Shown here in pieces: positions 17,059 to 26,174 of a DNA stretch of 64,000 bases (positions within the stretch are counted from its first letter, which is position 1; each line of letters starts with the position of its first letter). A program made the translations under genes and the position numbers. The DNA lies in NCBI GenBank assembly GCA_019359765.1, contig JAHHGU010000004.1, forward strand, positions 62,001-126,000, in the 5' to 3' direction. The stretch comes from Aphanothece sp. CMT-3BRIN-NPC111 (GTDB taxonomy: Bacteria > Cyanobacteriota > Cyanobacteriia > Cyanobacteriales > JAHHGU01). The notes beneath the pieces are model-generated. The model was not told where the DNA came from and searched no databases. It worked only from the letters and a program-made list of their open reading frames with translations.

Positions 17059-17925
17059 TTAATCGGTTGGTGCTTGCTGGGATTCTAGATAATGCAGGAA
17101 TTCCAGCAATTCTTGGTCAGTGAGTTCCGCTCGCATTTTCTTGTTATAGGTACGCTCAAGATAATCGCGCCCCTGCATTTTGTTCCAACCTAAGCGTTTC
17201 ATTTCAATATTAGTGCGAGCAATGATGTTAGAAATGTCAATGGGTTCATCGCTCGGCTCCATGCCTGCCATGTTCGCCTGAGATTCAAGGGGAGGATAAT
17301 TAGGCACAGGCGTTAATGGCGGCGGATATAGCTGGCTTTCTGGCATCGCTTCGCTATTGTTCAAAAACGAACTCGGCTGAGGCTCAAAATCCGGGTTTGG
17401 CAGTATGGGTGCTGGTGTTTCCAACTTAGAGACATCGCCTACTGAGGGCATTTCCTCAGCCGGGAAAGATTCATGGGCCAAGGGAATGGCATTCGGTTCC
17501 CATGAAATTTGTGGAGCATCTGAAGAGATTTCTGGAGGCTTTGGCTCTGAGAAGGACAGCGGCGCAGTATCAACCTTAGGTGGTTCTGGAGAAAGAGGGC
17601 TTTGGCGCTCCTGCCTTAAGCTCTCTTGCGAGAACCTCGTTTGAGGTTGAGGCGTAGCGGTGAACGGCATTGGCAAATCAGCGGCAGCTGAGCGGATTTC
17701 CTTCTCCTCAGTGGCTGGAGTGGGTAAAATGCCTAAAACAGCTAAAGCTCTACTTCTGGCTTGGTCTTCTGCCAGTTCAACAGTATCAGCAGCTGCCAAA
17801 CCCGTCGCCAAGGTGACACCTTCGACCTCAACCAGCACGCGGACGAAGTATTTCCCGCGATCGATGGTGAGTAACTCGCTAATCAGACCGCCTTTGGGAT
17901 AACGGACTCTAAATTGATTAAACAT
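17059..17925 (-). CDS. Conserved-type protein with proline-rich linker, unknown function
   Basis: Three parts are visible in 288 residues. The N-terminus (FRVRYPKGGLISELLTIDRG and AEDQARSRALAVLGI) looks like a small alpha-beta, dsRNA-binding-like module. A Pro/Ser/Glu-rich linker covers residues ~70-215. A conserved-looking C-terminus (NIIARTNIEMKRLGWNKMQG, DYLERTYNKKMRAELTDQEL) is helical, and its tail resembles segments of cyanobacterial DNA-binding or repair proteins. It ends nine bases from the clpP stop, in convergent orientation. Function is not known. Confidence 0.7.
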   Translation of the reverse strand: MFNQFRVRYPKGGLISELLTIDRGKYFVRVLVEVEGVTLATGLAAADTVELAEDQARSRALAVLGILPTPATEEKEIRSAAADLPMPFTATPQPQTRFSQESLRQERQSPLSPEPPKVDTAPLSFSEPKPPEISSDAPQISWEPNAIPLAHESFPAEEMPSVGDVSKLETPAPILPNPDFEPQPSSFLNNSEAMPESQLYPPPLTPVPNYPPLESQANMAGMEPSDEPIDISNIIARTNIEMKRLGWNKMQGRDYLERTYNKKMRAELTDQELLEFLHYLESQQAPTD

Positions 17926-18090
17926 AAATCTTTCGTTCCATAAAACTCAGACAAATCAAACATTACGGAGTTTTTCGCGCATTGATTTGAAGTTTACTTC
18001 CTGCTTGCTCGCTGACTGTCGGCAGCATCCCACACCTGCAATTAGTGAGATATTGTTGCTAGATCAAAAAATCAGGTTGTGGGTAAGCAA

Positions 18091-18113
18091 CCCACGGCTT
18101 TTCATCGCGTGGG
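18091..18113. repeat. IS200/IS605-type terminal hairpin
   Basis: CCCACG/CGTGGG stem with GGCTTTAGCCC sequence next to it lies just past the 3' end of the broken tnpB, where the right end of such an element should be. Confidence 0.55.
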
Positions 18114-18125
18114 CTTTAGCCCGGA

Positions 18126-19273
18126 TCAGACCAATCTAAACAAGGGCAATTGCCCTTCAAGTATACAGACCATCCCTGGACTTTCAGGCGCACTTACCGA
18201 CGCCCCAAGATCAGCAATATTAATTGCCGCATTTATATCAGCATCATGCTCAAGCCCACAATGCCCACACTTAAACTTTTTTCCATTCCGATACGACTTC
18301 CCTTTTACAGGGTGAATGTGTCGGCATCGGGAACAAGTTTGACTGGTGTAAGCAGGCGGAACAAACACAACTGGAACTCCTGTAATAGCCGCCTTGTAGT
18401 TCACAAATATTCTGAGCTGATAGAACGCCCAGTTGTTTGTTCGCCTTCGCTCAGTCTTGTTTCTAGGTTTTTGATTGAGACTATCCCTAATTCCGGTCAA
18501 GTCTTCAAACGCTTTCGTCGGATTCGGATTGTTTAGCTTCAGTTACCAGTTGCTTACTAATGTTGTGATTAACCCATTCTTGAAACCTTCGCTCTCTCCC
18601 AGAAAGCCTTCTCGTCAAGCGGCGTGCCGAACGAGTGCGAATGGAAAAGAACCTTAGCCCTGACTCTACTAAACCTATCCCTGACGGATTGAATCTGACT
18701 TCCATCCCAGGATTTTCCAGTGGAAGTTGTAGCAATGTCTCGGCGTCCCCAATCGACCCCAATTACTTTAGGAGTCTTGCCCGTTGGTGGAGTATCAATC
18801 TCGACCACAAAGTTAACGTAATAGTCACCTTGACGAGACTTCTTCAATGTTGCACTGCTCAGGGTTTGACCTCTAAGCAATGCAATCTGATACCCACCGA
18901 TGGACAACTTGAAATTAAGCCTGGCAGACTTCAGGGTAACTCCAACAATTTGCTCGGACTCAATATATTTGAACGTCCGAGCATCAAGGCTGATAGAAGT
19001 AGGTCTGAATTTGTGGATTTCAGACACGACTTTAGCATTGCCAATAACCCGTCGAATAGCCTGACAGACGTGATTTGCTTTAAGCCCTGTAGTTTCCCGG
19101 ACAAGTTTATAAACCTTGTGGTGAAGCTTGGTGGTATTCCAGCAGTTTTCACGCTTCGCTACTTCCAGTATCTGATTGCAAGCGTCAGCAAATCCCCGCA
19201 AAGTTTCATCGATTTTTGGTCGAAACTGTACAGGGACTACAAGCTTGCACTTAACAGACAGGGATTGAGTCAT
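18126..19273 (-). pseudogene. TnpB pseudogene with two frameshifts
   Basis: From ATG 19273 (MTQSLSVKCKLVVPVQFRPK) the frame covers the N-terminal and RuvC-start regions to IGVDWGRRDIATTSTG. The expected continuation switches frame near 18.64 kb (TRSARRLTRRLSGRERRFQE...NHNISKQ) and again near 18.53 kb to KAFEDLTGIRDSLNQ and the zinc ribbon TCSRCRHIHPVKGKSYRNGK...CGHCGLEHDADINAAINI. Three consecutive frames together make one whole TnpB. Unless the reads are wrong, the gene is dead. The RuvC Asp (VDWG), the Glu of FEDLTGIR and the Asp of HDADINAA are all still encoded. Confidence 0.85.
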
Positions 19274-19352
19274 GAGTACATGATAACTCATCCCGCTACA
19301 GACATGGAAACTTCCGGGGTATTGAACCCCATCAGTTTCCCTCAATGACCCT

Positions 19353-19374
19353 CCCACGGCTAAAAGCCGATGGG
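19353..19374. repeat. Hairpin at element boundary
   Basis: CCCACGGCT-AAA-AGCCGATGGG folds into a mismatched hairpin just upstream of the tnpB pseudogene start. It resembles the hairpin at 10797 and is a likely left end of the IS200/IS605-type element. Confidence 0.5.
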
Positions 19375-19510
19375 TTTCTCGGAGTTTTCTATGAGAAACA
19401 GATTTTCTTTTCGCGACATCCAGAAAGTGAATTCCCCGACGCTCATCTGAGTACAGATAGAGCGCGGGCTTCCAATTTCAACGGAAGCAACCTCGGAGTT
19501 GGTAGATTTC

Positions 19511-19690
19511 TTACGTCCAGAACCCTTTGGATTTACGCTCCCTCGATTGGCTCTCTTCGCTGATTCCCAACGCCAATAGTCGCAAGCCTTCATTTCTGGT
19601 ATTGATTGCTGCGTTCACGTCTCGGTCATGCTTCTGACCACAGTGAGGACAATCAAACGCACGAACAGAGACATCCATTTTTGGGATTTG
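19511..19690 (-). pseudogene. Second TnpB remnant (zinc ribbon and tail)
   Basis: Read leftward, the frame gives FDCPHCGQKHDRDVNAAINT followed by NEGLRLLALG and stops at 19511. This is the second half of the TnpB zinc ribbon with the third RuvC Asp (HDRD) and the family tail. The preceding CxxC half and the nuclease core are missing. It belongs to a different TnpB subgroup from the copy at 18.1-19.3 kb, so two elements landed side by side. Confidence 0.8.
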
Positions 19691-20330
19691 TAGCAGCGTG
19701 TTTGAACCGTCAGAGCAATTCCGACCAAGATCGAAGCGGTAGAGCGCGGGGCTTACGACGTTAGGCTAAAATGGTTACAGACTGTCCATTTTAACTCACT
19801 GTCCTCTTCCCTACCGCAGCAAGTAAGTTTTCAGTCTTCGGTTTCTCACCAGTAGAAGGCAAGGGGTAAAAGTGGAGGGGTCGCTCTTCTCTGGATAGCT
19901 CAAGCAGCTGCAAAAAGAAAGCACAGGTTGCTTCTAAACCACAAGTCACATCTTCTTAGTTACCGTTTAAGACAGATGCGGTACTAGAAGTAACCTTGCC
20001 CTGGGCTTGTTTTCTGACGGGGTGCCATTCAGCCACTGAAACCCTTGTGCATGGCGGCACTTCCCTAAGACATCTGGCTCACCTCAAGAGGGTATCGCCC
20101 TTAGAGGACAAGCTTGAAGTCCCAGTAAAAAGAAGCGCGGCTCCAACAGTTGTTCGTTGGTATGGATAATGTATGCGCCACAAGCGGCGGGAGTCCTTGA
20201 TTGGCGCTGGAAGGGTGTCGTCATATTAGGGAAAAAAGACTAGCTACAGGCCCGCATGGCGTCATAGCAAGAGTAAAAAACAAGGGTTCACACAAAAAGT
20301 TGTTTTAGGGGCGGAGGCTAAGCAAGCTGC
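19691..20330. other. Unexplained non-coding stretch before RNB gene
   Basis: There is no supported gene in this 640-base stretch. One plus-strand frame stays open for about 70 codons (19.97-20.17 kb, ending ...RSAAPTVVRWYG) but has no start codon near its beginning. Several local stems are visible: GTGCC/GGCAC with bulges near 20.02-20.06 kb, CCAAC/GTTGG near 20.15 kb, and GCGCCA/TGGCGC near 20.18-20.21 kb. This could be a structured RNA, a decayed mobile element or the long leader of the RNB gene. It does not match RNase P RNA or tmRNA by eye. Confidence 0.4.
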
Positions 20331-22613
20331 ATGGAATTTTCAATCGCTACACTGCTTTCCCATTTCAGCGGTGACAAATTAGTGGCTCCCAAATTATTGG
20401 AGAAAAAACTAAGTTGCCAGGATGAGGAAAGTCTAAACAAACTGCAAATTGTCCTGGATGCTCTAGAGAAAGTAGGCCTTTTGGTCAAAGAGCGTGGCAA
20501 GTATCGGCGTGTATATGAAGAAGACGTCGTGGAAGCCAAACTGCGGTGCTCTAGTAAGGGATTTTGCTTTGCTATTCAAGATGCAGAGCAAGCCGAAGAT
20601 ATTTATATCAGAGAAAGCCATCTTAGTAACGCCTGGAATGGCGATCGCGTCCTAGTAAAAGTTACCAAAGAAGGAAGTCGTCGCCGCAGTCCCGAAGGGG
20701 AAGTGCGACTGATTCTGGAACGAGCTAATCCTTCAGTGCTGGCGCGTGTCAAGCAAACAAACACTGGTTATCAAGCCGTTCCTTTAGATGATCGGCTACT
20801 ATTTGAAATCAACCTCCGAGCCAACGGCGAAAACCTGGAAAATTCCGTAGATAACCTCGTCCATGTCGCCGTTTTGCGCTACCCCTTGGGAGAACACCCG
20901 CCAGTCGGCAAAGTGGCTCGCATCCTGGGCAGCGACGCCGAAGCCGCAGCTGACACCGATATCGTCTGTTGTAAGCATGACCTCCGCCGCTTCTTTCCGG
21001 AAAATGTCCTGAAAGCCGCTGATGCCTTGCCCACATCTCTGCGCCCAACAGACTTAAAAAAACGTTTAGATTTGCGCTCCTTTTTGACCCTGACAATTGA
21101 TACCGCCGCCGCTACGGAAACGGATCAGACGCCAATTGTAGAGAATGCCCTCACTTTAGAAAAAACGGAAGCAGGACACTGGCGACTGGGTATCCACATC
21201 ACCGATGTTGCCCACTACGTCCTGCCTAACTCGTTGGTGGATGAGGAAGCTAAAAAGCGAGGAACAGCCGTCTATTTGGGGGACACAGTGCTGCCCCTGT
21301 TGCCTGACGCTGTTAGCGATCGCTGTTCTCTGGTACCCGGTCAAGAGCGCCTAGCTATCTCGGTGCTACTTACCTTAGATGATGCGGGTCAGGTTGTGGA
21401 GTTTGAGATTCAACCTACAGTTATCCAAGTGGATCGGCAGCTGAGTTATGAGGAAGCTCAATCGCTGCTTTTGGGCGATGGCGAGGATAACCCGGAAATG
21501 GCACCAGTGGTGGAAATGCTAAACCAGCTATTTTCTGTCTTAAGTCCGGCTGTGAAAGCGCATCGGCTGGCTAGGGGAGCCTTTGAACTTAATTTGTTGG
21601 AGACTAACTTGCCCTATAAAGATGAGAGCAGGCTGGGAGCAATTGTCGTCTCCTCTCCACCCGTTCGTCCGCTACTGACAGAGTTGATGCTCCTTGCCAA
21701 TCAAGCTGTAGCGTCCCATATACAAGCACTCTCTAGTCCTGGGGTTTACTGCGTTCAGCCTTCCCCAGACCCAGAGGAACTCCAGGATTTGCTCAAACTC
21801 GCTAATAATCTGGGGCTTTCTTTGCAGATGCAGGAGGAGTCAGAAGTTCATCCCTCGGACTTCAAAAACTTTACGGAAATGTTTGCCGGATCGTCTGCGG
21901 CACGAGTGTTGAATTATTTGTTGAAATCAACCTTGAAGCCTGCGGGCTACAGCACGACGCCTGGGCCTCACTTTGGTCTGGCTTTGGGTGCGGGCGACCC
22001 GGAGCTTGAGAAGCCCTATACCCACTGCATCTCGCCCTTGCAGCGCTATACGGATTTACTGGTGCAACGGGTTATACATACCGTGTTTGAGAAAGGGCGC
22101 GATCGCCGCTCTATCCGCTCTAAAGACCCAGTCAACCTGTACCACAGCAGCAGCCACGGTAACATCAACTGGAACGTCTTGCCCCCAGACGTTACCGAAG
22201 AGATGCAAACCCAGCTTTCATCGGTGATTTCCCATCTCAATGAGTGCGAAAAGCTCGCCGCAGACGCTGAGGCAGATCTAGAAGGACTAAAGAAAGCAGA
22301 ACTGATGAAAGAGCGTACCGGGGAGGTCTTCCAAGGACTGATTACTGGCGTCCAGTCTTACGGTTTCTTTGTGGAAATTGAAGATTTGCTGGTGGAGGGA
22401 CTCGTACACGTCAGTTCTCTCAAAGATGACTGGTATGAGTTTCGCGCTCGTCACGCCTGCTTGGTGGGTCGCAAAAACCGCACCGCTTATCGATTGGGCG
22501 ATCGCGTGGAAGTCCAGGTTAAAAGTGTTGATTACTATCGTCAGCAAATTGATTTAGTGACAGTGGGCGGCGGCAGCGAAGCCAGTAACGAAGATATAGA
22601 GGGCGATGAATAG
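20331..22613 (+). CDS. RNB (RNase II/R) family exoribonuclease
   Basis: The 760-residue protein has an N-terminal winged-helix-like region, a cold-shock OB fold (KGFCFAIQDAEQAEDIYI), the RNB domain (WRLGIHITDVAHYVLPNSL; GTAVYLGDTVLPLLPDAVS; ISPLQRYTDLLVQRVIH) and a C-terminal S1 domain (GEVFQGLITGVQSYGFFVEI). Family role: 3'-to-5' RNA degradation. The four-Asp metal site, DxxxxxDxDD in RNase II, reads D257-E263-D265-Q266 here, so two metal-site aspartates are replaced while the key Asp265 remains. Synechocystis Zam is a related protein. It is preceded by GGAGG-like sequence 10 bases upstream of the ATG. Confidence 0.88.
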   Translation: MEFSIATLLSHFSGDKLVAPKLLEKKLSCQDEESLNKLQIVLDALEKVGLLVKERGKYRRVYEEDVVEAKLRCSSKGFCFAIQDAEQAEDIYIRESHLSNAWNGDRVLVKVTKEGSRRRSPEGEVRLILERANPSVLARVKQTNTGYQAVPLDDRLLFEINLRANGENLENSVDNLVHVAVLRYPLGEHPPVGKVARILGSDAEAAADTDIVCCKHDLRRFFPENVLKAADALPTSLRPTDLKKRLDLRSFLTLTIDTAAATETDQTPIVENALTLEKTEAGHWRLGIHITDVAHYVLPNSLVDEEAKKRGTAVYLGDTVLPLLPDAVSDRCSLVPGQERLAISVLLTLDDAGQVVEFEIQPTVIQVDRQLSYEEAQSLLLGDGEDNPEMAPVVEMLNQLFSVLSPAVKAHRLARGAFELNLLETNLPYKDESRLGAIVVSSPPVRPLLTELMLLANQAVASHIQALSSPGVYCVQPSPDPEELQDLLKLANNLGLSLQMQEESEVHPSDFKNFTEMFAGSSAARVLNYLLKSTLKPAGYSTTPGPHFGLALGAGDPELEKPYTHCISPLQRYTDLLVQRVIHTVFEKGRDRRSIRSKDPVNLYHSSSHGNINWNVLPPDVTEEMQTQLSSVISHLNECEKLAADAEADLEGLKKAELMKERTGEVFQGLITGVQSYGFFVEIEDLLVEGLVHVSSLKDDWYEFRARHACLVGRKNRTAYRLGDRVEVQVKSVDYYRQQIDLVTVGGGSEASNEDIEGDE

Positions 22614-22876
22614 CTATTAGCTCGGTACATGCTTAGCTTTTATTGTGGGCGGCGATTAAAAGTGCTAATACCAATTCCCGAAAATGCTGCTACACATCCT
22701 AGTGTAGAGACGCGCCTTAGCGGAGCCATGCGCTCTCTTCGCTATTGGCGCGTCAAGACAAGATCTAATCGCTAACCATTAACCATTGTTATAGCAGTTG
22801 CCTGATAAGGGAGCTTGACAATCGACACGAGTCCCCATGCCCTCAGAACTACTGCTATAACTGAAGGATTGCTAAA

Positions 22877-22902
22877 AGCTAACTGCTAATTGCTAATTGC
22901 TA
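22877..22902 (+). repeat. Degenerate TAATTGC heptamer array
   Basis: AACTGCTAATTGCTAATTGC repeats immediately precede the ubiX start. The gap from 22614 otherwise contains a broken GTAGAGACGCGCC palindrome near 22.70 kb and nothing else recognisable. Confidence 0.6.
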
Positions 22903-22910
22903 TAAATCGC

Positions 22911-23528
22911 GTGCCCGATCAAACTTTGCCTCTCATCCTGGGTATCACTGGTGCTTCTGGCTTAATTTACGCTGTGCGCGCCTTAAGATTTCTGCTCCAG
23001 GCAGACTACACCATTGACCTGATTGCTTCTAAATCTACCTATATGGTTTGGCAGGCAGAAAATAACATTCGTATGCCTGTAGAACCAGACCAACAGGAGC
23101 AATTCTGGCGTCAACAAGCTGAAATGCCCACCAAGGGAAAGCTTACCTGTCACCGTTGGGGCGATGTCGGAGCCACCATAGCCAGCGGTTCCTTCCAGAC
23201 GCTGGGAATGGTCATTATGCCCTGTAGCATGAGTACCGTAGCCAAACTGGCTGCTGGTCTTAGTTCCGATCTGCTGGAGCGCTCAGCAGATGTGCAACTT
23301 AAAGAAGGGCGTAAACTCGTCATCGTCCCCCGGGAGACGCCCTTCAGCTTAATTCACCTGCGTAACTTGACATCTTTGGCAGAAGCGGGTGCCCGTATTG
23401 TACCGGCAATACCTGCCTGGTATCACAATCCTCAAACAATTGAAGATCTCGTGGATTTTGTCGTAGCGCGTGCCTTAGACCAGTTAGATATTGACTGCAT
23501 CCCGATTCAAAGGTGGCAGGGACATTAA
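22911..23528 (+). CDS. ubiX: UbiX-type flavin prenyltransferase
   Basis: Starting at GTG 22911 (VPDQTLPLILGITGASG), the protein shows the UbiX/Pad1 flavodoxin-like fold: ILGITGASGLIYAVRAL at the FMN site, ASGSFQTLGMVIMPCSMST and LVIVPRETPFSLIHLRNL. These enzymes attach dimethylallyl to FMN to make prenylated FMN, the cofactor of UbiD decarboxylases, relevant here to plastoquinone-type pathways. An in-frame TTG at 22890 lies inside a heptamer repeat and is rejected as start. No ubiD is visible in the window. Confidence 0.92.
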   Translation: MPDQTLPLILGITGASGLIYAVRALRFLLQADYTIDLIASKSTYMVWQAENNIRMPVEPDQQEQFWRQQAEMPTKGKLTCHRWGDVGATIASGSFQTLGMVIMPCSMSTVAKLAAGLSSDLLERSADVQLKEGRKLVIVPRETPFSLIHLRNLTSLAEAGARIVPAIPAWYHNPQTIEDLVDFVVARALDQLDIDCIPIQRWQGH

Positions 23529-23599
23529 GATAGTTTTGAGTACCTCGGAGAGTTATGAGTATTGAGCGTTGAGCCTTAAGTTAAAGATAATCTTTTAAT

Positions 23600-23629
23600 T
23601 CAAAACTCAAAACTTAAAACTCATAACTA
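23600..23629 (+). repeat. Degenerate AAAACTC heptamer array
   Basis: CAAAACTCAAAACTTAAAACTCATAACT lies directly upstream of the LapA-domain gene; same unit as at 6845 and 39622. Confidence 0.65.
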
Positions 23630-23638
23630 TTAATTCTT

Positions 23639-24301
23639 ATGCCTGTAATTAGGACTTTGCTGCTATTGGTGGTGCTAGGTGGACTGGCTTTGTTTGCCGT
23701 GCAAAACTTGTCTACTGTCTTGCCGATCACGTTTTTGGGTATGAAAACCCAGGCTCTACCACTGGCTGTGTGGATCATAATCGCGATCGCCTTAGGTTTC
23801 TTCACAAGTGCTTTCTTGCAACTTCTGGGCTATCTGCAACGGCGTCCACTACTCGCCCGTATCCGCCAACTAGAAACTGAGCCGCCGCGTCCAACCGCTA
23901 AACAAAGTGAAAGTTCTGAAACCGCCAGTCGTCAAAAAAGCTACACAACACCTGCTCAGGAGACACCCACTACCAACGAGGCGTCGGATTGGGAGGTGCC
24001 AGAACCTGAACCCGACGAGGACTGGGACTTTGATGAAGAAGAAGTTCCTGAAACCACTTCTAGCAAACCAGCTTTTGATCGAGATTCCACGAACTACGAA
24101 ACCCGCCAGGAACCCAAGAGTAGCAAACAATCAGGCTCCGTCTACTCGTACAGCTACCGAGAGCCTAAAGATTCAGGTGTTGGCAGAACAGAGGCAGTCT
24201 ATGATGCCAACTACCGCGTGATTACTCCACCCCATCATCAAACCCGCCCTCAGGAGGAGGAGGATTGGGGATTTGATGATGACGAGGAGGAGGAGAATTA
24301 A
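23639..24301 (+). CDS. LapA-domain (DUF1049) membrane protein with acidic tail
   Basis: Two transmembrane helices (LLLLVVLGGLALFAVQNLS and LAVWIIIAIALGFFTSAFLQ) with VLPITFLGMKTQALPL between them form the LapA/DUF1049 domain. After RRPLLARIRQLE the cytoplasmic tail is disordered, rich in Glu, Asp, Ser and Thr, with clusters such as EPDEDWDFDEEEVPE and EEEDWGFDDDEEEE at the end. LapA in enterobacteria supports lipopolysaccharide assembly; the cyanobacterial role is not known. It sits between ubiX and aroK. Confidence 0.8.
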   Translation: MPVIRTLLLLVVLGGLALFAVQNLSTVLPITFLGMKTQALPLAVWIIIAIALGFFTSAFLQLLGYLQRRPLLARIRQLETEPPRPTAKQSESSETASRQKSYTTPAQETPTTNEASDWEVPEPEPDEDWDFDEEEVPETTSSKPAFDRDSTNYETRQEPKSSKQSGSVYSYSYREPKDSGVGRTEAVYDANYRVITPPHHQTRPQEEEDWGFDDDEEEEN

Positions 24302-24378
24302 GGATAAAGGCGATCGCCCCCAACGTAGCTCTTCACCTGATCTCAATATATTGAACACCTAATATTAGGAGGTTTAAA

Positions 24379-24939
24379 TTGTTAAAAGGAGTCAATGTTT
24401 ATTTAATTGGCATGATGGGTGCTGGTAAGACAAGTGTTGGCAGTTTGCTAGCCCAGCAGCTAGGCTATCGTTTTTTTGACACAGATGTTCTTATTGAGCA
24501 GGTTGCCCGTCAAAGCATTAATGAAATTTTTGCCAATTCCGGTGAAGACGCTTTTCGCCAAATTGAAAGCCAAGTATTGGCAGAAATTTCCGCTTATACT
24601 AATTTGACAATTGCCACCGGGGGCGGCATTGTCCTGCGGCGAGAAAACTGGAGCTATTTACACCACGGTCTGATTGTGTGGCTAGATGTACCAGTGGAAC
24701 TGCTAATATCCCGCTTGGCAGACGATACTGCACGTCCATTGCTGCAAGACCCCGACCCTGCGGCTAAGCTGCAAAGGCTCCTCGACCAACGACAGCGACT
24801 CTATGCCCAAGCAGATCTTAAAATTACCGTGGACACCGATGAGACGCCGGAACAGGTGGCGAAGCGAGTTATTGAGGCGATTCCTCAGGTGTTAAAACCA
24901 GCTACTACCCGCCCGAATGCTCAGAGGAATGGTCAATGA
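24379..24939 (+). CDS. aroK: Shikimate kinase
   Basis: The protein MLKGVNVYLIGMMGAGKTSV has the P-loop GMMGAGKTS, the shikimate-binding FFDTDVLIE and the GGG motif ATGGGIVLRRENW, plus the LID arginine in ARPLLQDPD. It phosphorylates shikimate in aromatic amino acid synthesis in the cytoplasm. The start is TTG 24379 with AGGAGG six bases upstream (24367-24372), the best Shine-Dalgarno site in this part of the window. Confidence 0.95.
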   Translation: MLKGVNVYLIGMMGAGKTSVGSLLAQQLGYRFFDTDVLIEQVARQSINEIFANSGEDAFRQIESQVLAEISAYTNLTIATGGGIVLRRENWSYLHHGLIVWLDVPVELLISRLADDTARPLLQDPDPAAKLQRLLDQRQRLYAQADLKITVDTDETPEQVAKRVIEAIPQVLKPATTRPNAQRNGQ

Positions 24940-25208
24940 ATCTTGATAAAGCTGAGTATAGTAGCCTCGCAGACGCATCAATGCCTTAAACTTCTTGAGA
25001 GCGTCAATTTAATCATCAAGATTAGGGTGAGGACTGTTAGTAGTTATAGCTTTTAGCAATTAGCTTTTAGCAAATATACAGTTATAGCAGTATTTCTAGA
25101 TACATAGGGCGAGGTCAATTGTCAAGAGCAATTATAGCGATTGCTATATTAGTCTGCGAACCACTAACCACTAACAACTAGCCACTAAAAACTACCCAAA
25201 AGCTACCT

Positions 25209-26102
25209 ATGGTCAACGATAGCGAATACTTCAGGAAGACGGAAGCCACTCGTGTTAGGGTGCTGAGTGAGGCACTTCCCTACATTCAACAATTTGCTGG
25301 TCGGACTGTGGTCGTCAAGTATGGCGGCGCAGCGATGAAAGACAGCATGCTGAAAGATAAGGTGATGCGCGATATTGTCTTCTTATCCTGTGTTGGTCTG
25401 CGACCAGTGGTAGTACACGGCGGTGGTCCCGAAATCAACAGCTGGCTGGATAAACTGGGAATTGAGCCGCAATTTAAAAATGGTTTACGGGTGACAGACT
25501 CCGCCACTATGGACGTCGTGGAGATGGTTTTAGTGGGTCGGGTAAATAAAGAAATTGTTTCCCTGATCAACCAAGCTGGCGGCTTGGCAGTGGGACTTTG
25601 CGGTAAGGATGGGAATTTAATCAAAGCGCGTCCAGAAGGTCGAGAGGGTATTGGCTTTGTGGGCGAAGTCAACACTGTTGATATCAAGATTTTGGACTCC
25701 CTGGTTAAGAGTGGCTATATTCCAGTGGTTTCCAGTGTGGCGGCAGACGAAACAGGTCAAGCTTATAACATCAACGCTGACACTGTTGCCGGTGAACTAG
25801 CGGCAGCTTTGGGGGCAGAAAAGATGATTTTGCTTACGGATACTCCGGGTATTTTGGAGGATTACAAAGACCCATCTACTTTGATTGCCAAGCTGGATAT
25901 TCAAGAAGCGCGGCATTTAATTTCTACAGGCGTTGTTGCAGGTGGGATGATTCCTAAAGTGGGTTGTTGCGTGCGATCGCTCGCCCAAGGCGTTAAGGCA
26001 GCTCACATTATTGATGGTCGGATTCCCCACGCGCTGCTACTGGAAATCTTTACTGACGCTGGTATTGGTTCGATGCTCGTGGCATCGGAATTTATGAGTT
26101 AG
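25209..26102 (+). CDS. argB: Acetylglutamate kinase
   Basis: The 297-residue protein has the amino-acid-kinase motifs [56 protein letters not shown] and [12 protein letters not shown]. It catalyses the second step of arginine synthesis. In cyanobacteria this enzyme is activated by the PII protein GlnB, but the binding surface cannot be judged from motifs alone. The stretch before it (24940-25208) contains only AT-rich repeats like AGCTTTTAGCAATT. Confidence 0.97.
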   Translation: MVNDSEYFRKTEATRVRVLSEALPYIQQFAGRTVVVKYGGAAMKDSMLKDKVMRDIVFLSCVGLRPVVVHGGGPEINSWLDKLGIEPQFKNGLRVTDSATMDVVEMVLVGRVNKEIVSLINQAGGLAVGLCGKDGNLIKARPEGREGIGFVGEVNTVDIKILDSLVKSGYIPVVSSVAADETGQAYNINADTVAGELAAALGAEKMILLTDTPGILEDYKDPSTLIAKLDIQEARHLISTGVVAGGMIPKVGCCVRSLAQGVKAAHIIDGRIPHALLLEIFTDAGIGSMLVASEFMS

Positions 26103-26174
26103 CCTGAAAAAAGCAGATCTAGCGTGTGCCTAGATGTGCAGATCTTAAGGAAGTTCGACCGACAAAGAGAAAAC

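Noticed and set aside
18150..19348. Long plus-strand frames over the TnpB pseudogene
   Set aside because: They are antisense to the TnpB reading frames and carry no family pattern; the minus strand explains every segment.
19691..20330. RNase P RNA or tmRNA
   Set aside because: The conserved GAGGAAAGTCCGGGC core of RNase P and the tmRNA ends are not present on either strand; only AGAGGACAGTG resembles a fragment.
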